Shown in pieces: positions 1-5,061 of a stretch of DNA of 5,094 bases. Below the pieces are notes generated by a model. The model worked only from the letters and a program-made list of their open reading frames with translations. It did not search any database and was not told where the DNA came from. The position numbers and the translations under genes were made by a program. This DNA is from Methanoregulaceae archaeon (GTDB lineage Archaea > Halobacteriota > Methanomicrobia > Methanomicrobiales > Methanospirillaceae). The stretch spans positions 1 through 5,094 of the forward strand of contig JAJRBS010000011.1 of the NCBI GenBank assembly GCA_028679325.1. Reading direction: 5' to 3'. Numbering within the stretch: position 1 is the stretch's first letter; every line of letters starts with the position of its first letter.

Positions 1-325
1 GGAACTCCCCCTCAACATCGCTCTCCGGGCAGAGGACGGTGTGGACACCGGGGCGAAGCCTGATGAGTCTCCTGGCTGCTTCCGGGTCATCCTCCAGCAT
101 GATCGCGATCCCACCGATCAGCTCGTGGCGCGGAAGTTCGGGAACCGGATCCCTGACCTCGAATCTGGCCCACTCTGCCCCGGGCCTGATGACCGGAAGG
201 AGGAGGTCCTCCCCCTCTGCCCGAATTTTCAGTCCCTGATCAAGGATACCTTCTGACAGCAGGCAGAGGCGCATCTCCTCGCCCTCTCTCCGGTGCACCC
301 TGACCATCCACTGCTCTCTTTCCAT
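1..325 (-). CDS. Trm5/Taw2-family tRNA(G37)-modifying enzyme, N-terminal part (runs off left edge)
   Basis: An open minus-strand frame of 108 codons runs from ATG at 325 to the window edge without a stop. Residues 8-47 resemble the small N-terminal D1 domain of archaeal Trm5 (charged HRREGE, then LLSEGILDQGLKI and LLLPVI). Residues 68-108 contain ELIGGIAIM and end in ESDVEGEF, matching the conserved segment just before the class I SAM methyltransferase domain. Trm5 makes m1G37 in tRNA; the related Taw2 transfers an aminocarboxypropyl group in wyosine synthesis. The catalytic domain lies outside the window, so I cannot separate the two. The linker between the D1-like part and ELIGG is much shorter than in Methanocaldococcus Trm5b as I remember it. 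The start at 325 (MEREQW) is preferred; ATG at 337 or 307 is possible, and none has a clear Shine-Dalgarno site. The gene diverges from hmgA. Confidence 0.75.
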   Translation of the reverse strand, partial: MEREQWMVRVHRREGEEMRLCLLSEGILDQGLKIRAEGEDLLLPVIRPGAEWARFEVRDPVPELPRHELIGGIAIMLEDDPEAARRLIRLRPGVHTVLCPESDVEGEF

Positions 326-375
326 GAGTTGCCGCATCCATCATGTATGCCGGGAGCATACCAGTACTCATGGAA
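320..375. promoter_or_regulatory. Divergent intergenic region with nested inverted repeats
   Basis: The 44 bases between the two start codons (326-369) separate the Trm5/Taw2-like gene from hmgA. A perfect 10-base inverted repeat, TTCCATGAGT at 320-329 and ACTCATGGAA at 366-375, contains both start codons, one in each arm. Between the arms lies a perfect hairpin, GTATGC (345-350) and GCATAC (356-361) with a CGGGA loop, overlapped by a 17-base near-palindrome at 334-350. No convincing TATA box is visible for either gene. A regulatory role is inference from the symmetry alone. Confidence 0.4.
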
Positions 376-1575
376 GATTATCTCGAGAGGCTGAAAAAGG
401 GGTCCCTGAAACTCTATGCGCTCGAGGATGAACTGCCAGCTGCCAGGGCTGTTCAGGTGCGCCGGGAATTTATCGAGCAGGAGACAGGGGTACAGCTCCC
501 GGTCGTCGGTTCATTTACCATCGCAGCTGACAGGGCGGCAACCAAGAACTGCGAGAACATGATCGGGGCTGTCCAAGTACCGCTGGGGGTTGCCGGTCCG
601 CTGCCGGTCAGGGGAGAGTATGCCCAGGGTTCCTACTACGTGCCACTGGCAACAACCGAGGGTGCGCTCGTGGCATCCGTGAACCGGGGATGCAATGCCA
701 TCAGCCGGGCTGGTGGCGCCGAGACCCGGATCATCCGGGACGGCATGACCCGGGCCCCGGTTTTTGCGGCCCGGGATGTCCCGCACGCAAAGGCTGTCTG
801 TGACTGGGTCCTCTCCCACAAAGCCCAGATTGCAGAGGCGGCAGAGAGCACAACGTCACACGGACAACTGACCGGGATCACCACCTCCATCGGGGGGACC
901 AGTGTCTTTGTCCGGATGGAATTCGATACAAAGGATGCCATGGGCATGAACATGGTCACCATTGCAAGTTCGAAGGCAGCAGAGCTGATCGGCGCCGCCA
1001 CGGGAGCGCGTCTCATCGCTCTCTCCGGGAACATGTGCACAGACAAGAAGCCAGCAGCGGTCAACGTTGTGTTGGGGCGGGGCAGGAGCGTTGCAGCAGG
1101 GATCCACCTGCCAGACCCCCTTATCCGCGAGGTGCTGAAGACCGATGCCCGGACCCTTGCAGATGTGAATACCCGGAAGAACCTGGTGGGCTCGGCCCGC
1201 GCAGGATCACTCGGGTTCAATGCCCATGCCGCCAATATCGTCGCCGCGATATTCATCGCCTGCGGTCAGGACCCGGCCCATGTCGTCGAGGGTAGTCTCG
1301 CCATGACTACCGTGGACCTGGTGGACGACGGGGTCTATGTCGCTGTCACCCTTCCCTCGCTCCCGGTCGGGACTGTTGGAGGGGGGACGGCGATTGATAC
1401 GCAGAAGGAGTGCCTGCGATTGCTTGGTGTTGATGGTGGGGGCGACCCGCCCGGAACTCACGCGAAGGCGTTTGCGGAGATCATTGCCGGCGCGGTGCTT
1501 GCCGGGGAACTGTCCCTGATTGGGGCTCTCGGAGCGAAGCACCTTGCCCGGGCCCACCAGCAGCTCTCACGCTAG
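370..1575 (+). CDS. hmgA: 3-hydroxy-3-methylglutaryl-CoA reductase (class I, NADPH type)
   Basis: This enzyme reduces HMG-CoA to mevalonate with two NADPH, the committed step toward archaeal isoprenoid lipids. The 401-residue protein has no membrane anchor, as is usual for archaeal soluble enzymes, and its length matches the haloarchaeal enzyme. All four catalytic residues of the class I family can be placed: Glu97 in TTEGALVASVNRG, Lys226 in DKKPAA, Asp301 in CGQD, and His396 in HLARAH near the C-terminus. The nucleotide-binding DAMGMN motif is at 189-194. The phosphorylatable serine of animal enzymes is absent because the chain ends five residues after His396. The start at 370 gives MEDYLERLKKGSLKLY, which aligns with the N-terminus of other archaeal enzymes; an in-frame ATG at 343 would add nine residues. 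The only Shine-Dalgarno-like sequence, GGGAG at 352-356, is rather far away. The 3' end overlaps the convergent rimI by four bases. Confidence 0.96.
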   Translation: MEDYLERLKKGSLKLYALEDELPAARAVQVRREFIEQETGVQLPVVGSFTIAADRAATKNCENMIGAVQVPLGVAGPLPVRGEYAQGSYYVPLATTEGALVASVNRGCNAISRAGGAETRIIRDGMTRAPVFAARDVPHAKAVCDWVLSHKAQIAEAAESTTSHGQLTGITTSIGGTSVFVRMEFDTKDAMGMNMVTIASSKAAELIGAATGARLIALSGNMCTDKKPAAVNVVLGRGRSVAAGIHLPDPLIREVLKTDARTLADVNTRKNLVGSARAGSLGFNAHAANIVAAIFIACGQDPAHVVEGSLAMTTVDLVDDGVYVAVTLPSLPVGTVGGGTAIDTQKECLRLLGVDGGGDPPGTHAKAFAEIIAGAVLAGELSLIGALGAKHLARAHQQLSR

Positions 1576-2033
1576 AACCGGAACCATTTCATCATGACGA
1601 TTGCATCCTCGCCGTTGGCATAGTAGGAGGCAATCCCGAAGGCTTCCTGGTACCCGAGGCATCGGTAAAAATCCAGGGCAGCCCGGTTTGACACCCGGAC
1701 TTCCAGCTGGACCCCGACCGCCATCCCGATCGCAAACTGGTGTTCCTCCCTCCTGACCAGCTTGCGTCCAATCCCCTGTTTTCGGCATGCCCGGCTGACG
1801 GCCAGGTTGCAGATGTGCCCATAGATCGCCTCTCCGGTGTCCTCGAGTCCTCCGGCGATAAATCCCACGACTTCCCCCTGTATCGTGGCCACGAAGAGCA
1901 TATCGCCGAAATAGGACATGGCCTCTGAAAAGACCTCCGCGCTCCAGGGATCGGGAAATGATTCGGCCTCGATGGCCGCGATAATCCCGATGTCTCCCGG
2001 CCGCGCCCGCCGGACGATGATCCCGTCGCCCAT
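1572..2033 (-). CDS. rimI: RimI-like GNAT N-terminal acetyltransferase
   Basis: This is a 153-residue single-domain GNAT enzyme. It is expected to transfer acetyl from acetyl-CoA to protein N-termini in the cytoplasm. The acetyl-CoA pyrophosphate loop is clear as RKQGIG (84-89), preceded by the strand ICNLAVS. The region LEVRVSNRAALDFYRCLGYQ (110-129) and the tail YYANGEDAIVMMK (137-149) are the classic RimI/Ard1 pattern. Length is normal. In archaea such proteins act as general Nat enzymes, not as specific modifiers of ribosomal protein S18, so the gene symbol denotes family only. The start at 2033 follows a sequence with no Shine-Dalgarno site, and a TATA-like element lies about 33 bases upstream, which suggests a leaderless or nearly leaderless transcript. 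It converges on hmgA with overlapping stop codons and diverges from the DUF1015 gene. Confidence 0.9.
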   Translation of the reverse strand: MGDGIIVRRARPGDIGIIAAIEAESFPDPWSAEVFSEAMSYFGDMLFVATIQGEVVGFIAGGLEDTGEAIYGHICNLAVSRACRKQGIGRKLVRREEHQFAIGMAVGVQLEVRVSNRAALDFYRCLGYQEAFGIASYYANGEDAIVMMKWFRF

Positions 2034-2061
2034 GGTGTCTGTATCACATACGTGTCATTGG

Positions 2062-2070
2062 AATAATATA
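2062..2070. promoter_or_regulatory. TATA-like element shared by rimI and the DUF1015 gene
   Basis: AATAATATA is the only AT-rich stretch between the two divergent genes. Its centre is about 35 bases from the DUF1015 ATG (2101) and about 33 from the rimI ATG (2033). With archaeal initiation usually some 25 bases from the TATA centre, both messages would start within about ten bases of their start codons. This agrees with the lack of a properly spaced Shine-Dalgarno site on either side. The motif reads acceptably as a TATA box on both strands, so either one element serves both genes or only one direction is real. Confidence 0.45.
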
Positions 2071-2100
2071 GTGTCAGAGGAAATGTGTACAGAGCCGATA

Positions 2101-3342
2101 ATGAGGATCTTCCCTTTTTCAGCGGTGCGGCCGGAAAAGAGCGCTGCAGCCCGGGTTGCCGCTGTTCCCTACGATGTGGTCACCACCCGGGAGGCAGAAG
2201 ACATCATCAGGGAGAACCACGCAAGCTTCCTCCGGGTCAGCAGGCCGGATGCCGATCATCCCGGCATTCCTGAGATCCATGCTCATGCCCGGAGGCGGTT
2301 TGACGAAATGCTGGAGGAAGGCATTTTCATAACCGATGATGCGCCGGGAATGTACGTGTACCGGGTCAGCTCACCAGCCGGGGTCTTCACCGGGCTCTGC
2401 TGCTGCCTTCATGTCGATGATTATGAATCCGGTCTGATCCTCCGGCATGAACAGACACGGTACGACAAGGAGGAAGACCGGACCCGGCACATCGATGCAG
2501 TCAATGCCAATACCGGCCCGGTTGTTCTTCTCTATCGGGATGATCAGACTATATCCCGTTTCATCTCCACGCTGCATGAAAAGGTTCCGCCCGTTGCAGA
2601 CGTCGCATGGCATGATGGCACCCGTCACCAGGTCTACCGCATCAGCGACCCGGGGGTCCTTCGTCGCATCGAAGAACTCTTTCAACAAGTGCCCCGGCTG
2701 TACATCGCGGATGGTCACCACCGGGCCAGGTCTGCAGTGAACGTCGCAAACCTGCGGAGGGCTTCTGGAAGGTGCACCGATGAGGCCCTGCGATTCATGG
2801 GTGTTCTCTTTCCGCATGACGGGGTCAGGATCCATGGGTACAGCAGGCTTGTCAGGGACCTCGGGGGATGTACAGCCCCGGAGTTCAGACAGGCGGTGGG
2901 ATGTTCTTTCAGGGTATCGGTTCATCAAGGCGTTGACCGGACCTTGTTCCAGATAGCGCCGAAGACTCCCGTCGGCTCGGAGCACGTGGTGCACATGTAT
3001 CTTGACCGGAACTGGTACGAGTGCCGGGCCGGACCGGATCGCTCCTCAGATCTCATCGAATCCCTTGATGTTTCCGTGCTCCAGAAGAAGGTCCTTGAGC
3101 CTGTCCTGGGGATCACCGATCCGCGGAGTGATACACGCCTTCAGTATCTCGGCGGTGCCCGCCCGGTTGCCGACCTCGAGGCCATGGTCGACGGGGGAGA
3201 GTATGCCGTTGCTTTCTCCCTGCAGCCGGTCCAGGTCGGGACCGTGCTCTCCATAGCTGATGCAGGAGGCATCATGCCACCGAAATCGACGTGGTTTGAA
3301 CCGAAGCTCCTGTCAGGGCTTCTCGTCCACCGCCTCGGCTGA
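2101..3342 (+). CDS. DUF1015 family protein with ParB/SerK-like DGHHR motif
   Basis: This is a 413-residue cytoplasmic protein of the DUF1015 (PF06245) family. Family landmarks in order are the N-terminus MRIFPFSAVRP, AVPYDVV at 21-27, SFLRVSRP at 42-49, HEQTRYDKEEDR at 116-127, NTGPVVLLYRD at 137-147, DGHHR at 204-208, and the C-terminal PPKSTWFEPKLLSGL at 393-407. Length is normal. The function is not established. The YIADGHHR segment resembles the motif of ParB/sulfiredoxin-fold free-serine kinases such as archaeal SerK. I also recall DUF1015 genes beside serA and serC in some bacteria, so a role in serine or phosphoserine metabolism is a guess. The start at 2101 matches the family N-terminus and suits a leaderless message from the TATA element at 2062-2070. 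ATG at 2083 is in frame, but its GAGG is only two bases away. Three consecutive cysteines (100-102) are unusual. hisG follows after 33 bases. Confidence 0.88.
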   Translation: MRIFPFSAVRPEKSAAARVAAVPYDVVTTREAEDIIRENHASFLRVSRPDADHPGIPEIHAHARRRFDEMLEEGIFITDDAPGMYVYRVSSPAGVFTGLCCCLHVDDYESGLILRHEQTRYDKEEDRTRHIDAVNANTGPVVLLYRDDQTISRFISTLHEKVPPVADVAWHDGTRHQVYRISDPGVLRRIEELFQQVPRLYIADGHHRARSAVNVANLRRASGRCTDEALRFMGVLFPHDGVRIHGYSRLVRDLGGCTAPEFRQAVGCSFRVSVHQGVDRTLFQIAPKTPVGSEHVVHMYLDRNWYECRAGPDRSSDLIESLDVSVLQKKVLEPVLGITDPRSDTRLQYLGGARPVADLEAMVDGGEYAVAFSLQPVQVGTVLSIADAGGIMPPKSTWFEPKLLSGLLVHRLG

Positions 3343-3344
3343 AG

Positions 3345-3350
3345 TTTTTT
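3345..3350 (+). terminator. Oligo-T run after the DUF1015 gene
   Basis: Six T residues begin three bases after the DUF1015 stop codon. Archaeal RNA polymerase can terminate at short T runs without a hairpin, and none is seen here. Because no clear TATA box separates this site from hisG, it may only attenuate, letting some transcripts continue into hisG. Confidence 0.35.
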
Positions 3351-3356
3351 CTATCT

Positions 3357-3379
3357 GGAGCGCCATGAGTCTCCTATGA
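3357..3379 (+). promoter_or_regulatory. Shine-Dalgarno GGAG plus 4-codon ORF overlapping the hisG start
   Basis: GGAG at 3357-3360 lies four bases before an ATG at 3365 that opens a tiny frame, Met-Ser-Leu-Leu-stop. Its TGA (3377-3379) overlaps the hisG ATG in the form ATGA (3376-3379). The same GGAG is 15 bases from the hisG ATG, too far for normal use. A ribosome could load at the tiny frame and restart at hisG, but it could also simply be a chance ATG. This is inference from spacing only. Confidence 0.3.
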
Positions 3380-4248
3380 TCCGTATCGCACTCCCCAAAG
3401 GAAGCCTCGAGGAGCAGACCCTGCAGCTCTTCCGGGAAGCCGACCTCGAGGTGAAGAGGGGCGAGAGATCGTATAACCCGGTCATTGATGATCACCGCAT
3501 CGATAAGGTAAAGATCCTCCGGCCCCAGGAGATCCCCCAGTATGTCGGGCTCGGCTATTTTGATCTCGGGATCTCCGGCCTTGACTGGGTCAAGGAGACG
3601 GGTGCCTCCGTCAAAGAGGTTGCCCGGCTCTCCTACAGCAAAGCCGGCGAAGGCACAGTCAAGATCGTGATCGCTGTCCACGAGGACGAAAAGATCGACA
3701 GTGTTGAAAAGATCCGGCCGAACAGCAGGGTCACCACCGAGTATCCGGAAATGACCCGGGAGTTCTTCGGGCGGCTGGGTATCCCTGTGCAGCTCTTCCC
3801 GTCCTACGGTGCCTCGGAGGCCAAGGTGCCGGACCTGATGGACGTGGTGGTTGACCTCACAGAGACCGGGACGACGCTCCGGAAAAACGGGCTCAAGATC
3901 ATCGGGCAGATCATGGAGTCCTACACGGTGGTCATTGCCAACCGCGACAGTTTCGAAGACAAGGGAAAACGGCAGGCCATCGAAGAGATCGTTACCCTGC
4001 TGCTCGGAGTCATCGATGCCCGGCACCAGGTGCTCCTCTCCATGAACGTACCGGACGACGCCGTAGACCGGATCATAGCCGCTCTCCCGGCCCTGAAGAG
4101 GCCCACCGTAAGCCGGCTCCACGGGGTCGGCTATTACAGCATCGAGACCGTGGTGAAGAAACGCGAGGTCAATACCCTTATCCCGATCCTGAAGGCGGCC
4201 GGTGCCGAAGATATTCTCGAGATTCCCATCTCGAAGATCATCCGGTAA
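3376..4248 (+). CDS. hisG: ATP phosphoribosyltransferase, long form
   Basis: HisG condenses ATP with PRPP to phosphoribosyl-ATP, the first and feedback-controlled step of histidine biosynthesis. The protein is 290 residues long. Visible landmarks are LPKGSL (6-11), RPQEIPQYV (49-57), the GYFDLGISGLDW segment (60-71), TEYPE (121-125), and the PRPP-binding loop DLTETGTTLRKNGL (160-173). Residues from about 212 to 290 form the extra C-terminal domain of the long form (LPALKRPTVSRL at 237-248, ETVV, AAGAEDILEIPI). This ACT-like domain binds histidine in known long-form enzymes, so no HisZ partner is expected. No other histidine gene is present; scattered his genes are common in archaea. The start at 3376 gives the family N-terminus MIRIALPKGS. 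It lacks a well-spaced Shine-Dalgarno site and may be co-transcribed with the DUF1015 gene. Confidence 0.97.
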   Translation: MIRIALPKGSLEEQTLQLFREADLEVKRGERSYNPVIDDHRIDKVKILRPQEIPQYVGLGYFDLGISGLDWVKETGASVKEVARLSYSKAGEGTVKIVIAVHEDEKIDSVEKIRPNSRVTTEYPEMTREFFGRLGIPVQLFPSYGASEAKVPDLMDVVVDLTETGTTLRKNGLKIIGQIMESYTVVIANRDSFEDKGKRQAIEEIVTLLLGVIDARHQVLLSMNVPDDAVDRIIAALPALKRPTVSRLHGVGYYSIETVVKKREVNTLIPILKAAGAEDILEIPISKIIR

Positions 4249-4249
4249 A

Positions 4250-4256
4250 TTTTTTT
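4250..4256 (+). terminator. Oligo-T terminator after hisG
   Basis: Seven consecutive T residues start two bases after the hisG stop codon. This is a typical archaeal intrinsic termination signal and the strongest T run in the window. A separate promoter for the next gene lies about 75 bases further on, in keeping with the hisG transcript ending here. Confidence 0.55.
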
Positions 4257-4264
4257 GATCGACG

Positions 4265-4295
4265 TTCAACGAATTTCCGCCCTGTAATTGTTGAA
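4265..4295. repeat. Imperfect inverted repeat (hairpin) downstream of hisG
   Basis: TTCAACgAATT at 4265-4275 pairs with AATTGTTGAA at 4286-4295: ten base pairs with one bulged G (4271) and a ten-base loop. It is non-coding, nine bases after the oligo-T run and roughly 35 bases before the next TATA element. It could protect the hisG mRNA 3' end, act as a second terminator with the T run at 4316-4320, or be an operator. Sequence alone does not decide between these. Confidence 0.5.
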
Positions 4296-4328
4296 TCTGG
4301 TCAGAAGAGCGGGTATTTTTCGGAAACA

Positions 4329-4337
4329 ATTAAATAT
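4329..4337 (+). promoter_or_regulatory. TATA element of the RNase H-like gene, with an 11-base palindrome downstream
   Basis: ATTAAATAT, preceded by the purine/A-rich GGAAAC (4322-4327) that could serve as a BRE, is the best archaeal promoter in the window. Initiation would be expected near 4360, giving a short leader with the Shine-Dalgarno site GGAGGG at 4368-4373. A perfect palindrome, AGAGAtTCTCT (4344-4354), lies between the TATA element and the predicted start, a typical place for a repressor site, though it may be chance. Confidence 0.5.
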
Positions 4338-4374
4338 CGAAAGAGAGATTCTCTGGTATACAACGCCGGAGGGA

Positions 4375-4419
4375 ATGACCGGTTGCATCGTGAAGGGGCT
4401 GCTGAGGAGAGGCTGGTGA
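4375..4419 (+). CDS. Possible 14-residue upstream ORF overlapping the RNase H-like start
   Basis: ATG at 4375 opens a frame of 14 residues (MTGCIVKGLLRRGW). Its TGA (4417-4419) overlaps the GTG proposed as the start of the RNase H-like gene, forming GTGA. GGAGGG (4368-4373) is only one base upstream, closer than is usual for initiation, so translation is doubtful. If translated it could couple translation to the next gene. It resembles no peptide I recognise. Confidence 0.2.
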   Translation: MTGCIVKGLLRRGW

Positions 4420-5033
4420 ACACCGTGGCCCTCCCCCGCGCTCCTGAAAACTCTTTTAATCTCCTGTTTCCCGTCGCTACGCCGGTCCGGTGTTCCGGGA
4501 ACGCCTCATTGTCTGACAGGATCGATATCCTAGTGGACGGAAGTGGTGACGGCCACTCGGTAGCCCTGTTTCCCGATGAGGATGTCTTCTTCTCCTACGA
4601 GCGCGGCGCATCCAACAACGAGGCCGAGTTCAACGCCGTCATCCTTGCGCTCGAGAATATTCCCGATCACACCTCGGCCCGGATCAAGACCGACAGCCAG
4701 GTGGTGGTCTGGCACCTCTCCGGCCAGGAGAAGTCGAGGCGCCCGACCTTCATGAAGAAGAGGCTCCTGATCCAGGACCTGATCCTCGAGAAGAACCTGC
4801 GGATCGACATCCAGTGGATCCCCCGGAAACAGAACCATGCCGACCGGTTCCTCAAGCACTACATCGCGAGCCTCTGCGGCGCGGCCGGGAACGAACCGCT
4901 CCACCGCCGCGTGCGCCGCCTCGAGCACGAGAATCTGCGGCTGAAGGCAAAGCTCCGGCAGGCCATGAAGATGCTCGAACGGCGGGAAGCGTGTGTTGCC
5001 GAACCGGTCGTGCCGCTCGAGATGTTTCAGTGA
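4416..5033 (+). CDS. RNase H-like protein with C-terminal coiled coil
   Basis: This 205-residue protein has an RNase H fold of the RVT_3 / type 1 kind, which usually cleaves RNA in RNA-DNA hybrids. All four metal-binding acidic residues are present: Asp41 in ILVDGSGDG, Glu71 in NNEAEFNAVILALE, Asp93 in IKTDSQVVVWHLSG, and Asp143 in PRKQNHADRFL. The KGH histidine loop of bacterial RNase HI is replaced by the shorter RKQNHAD form seen in RVT_3 proteins. After the domain, residues about 162-192 form a coiled coil with heptad core V166, L169, N173, L176, L180, A183 and L187. About 34 residues of unrecognised sequence precede the domain. The GTG at 4416 has GAGGAG (4404-4409) six bases upstream. 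TTG at 4383, nine bases after GGAGGG, would give 216 residues, and TTG at 4509 would remove the N-terminal extension. The substrate is unproven. Confidence 0.85.
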   Translation: MNTVALPRAPENSFNLLFPVATPVRCSGNASLSDRIDILVDGSGDGHSVALFPDEDVFFSYERGASNNEAEFNAVILALENIPDHTSARIKTDSQVVVWHLSGQEKSRRPTFMKKRLLIQDLILEKNLRIDIQWIPRKQNHADRFLKHYIASLCGAAGNEPLHRRVRRLEHENLRLKAKLRQAMKMLERREACVAEPVVPLEMFQ

Positions 5034-5048
5034 GAAGACTGGTTGCAG

Positions 5049-5061
5049 TTCTGTTTTCTTT
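5049..5061 (+). terminator. Pyrimidine/T-rich tract after the RNase H-like gene
   Basis: The tract TTCTGTTTTCTTT begins 16 bases after the stop codon and is the only T-rich stretch in the last 61 bases. It is a plausible weak archaeal terminator. The rest of 5034-5094 shows no recognisable gene start, RNA or repeat. Confidence 0.3.

Noticed and set aside
39..256. Two plus-strand frames at the left end
   Set aside because: They lie opposite the recognisable Trm5/Taw2-like gene and have low-complexity Ser/Arg/Pro-rich translations.
636..1256. Antisense open frame within hmgA
   Set aside because: It overlaps the conserved catalytic core of HMG-CoA reductase, has no homology I recognise and no Shine-Dalgarno site.
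2086..2091. TGTACA as a TrpY-type operator
   Set aside because: It is a single six-base copy. Known TrpY sites occur in groups near trp genes, and none is nearby.
1918..2100. Upstream extension of the DUF1015 frame over the rimI 5' end
   Set aside because: The added residues overlap rimI on the opposite strand and the shared promoter, and the family N-terminus begins at the ATG at 2101.
3313..4329. Long open frame antisense to hisG
   Set aside because: It is a by-product of the strong GC codon bias of hisG. Its translation is rich in Asp, Gly, Leu and Pro with no recognisable motif, and hisG on the other strand is unmistakable.
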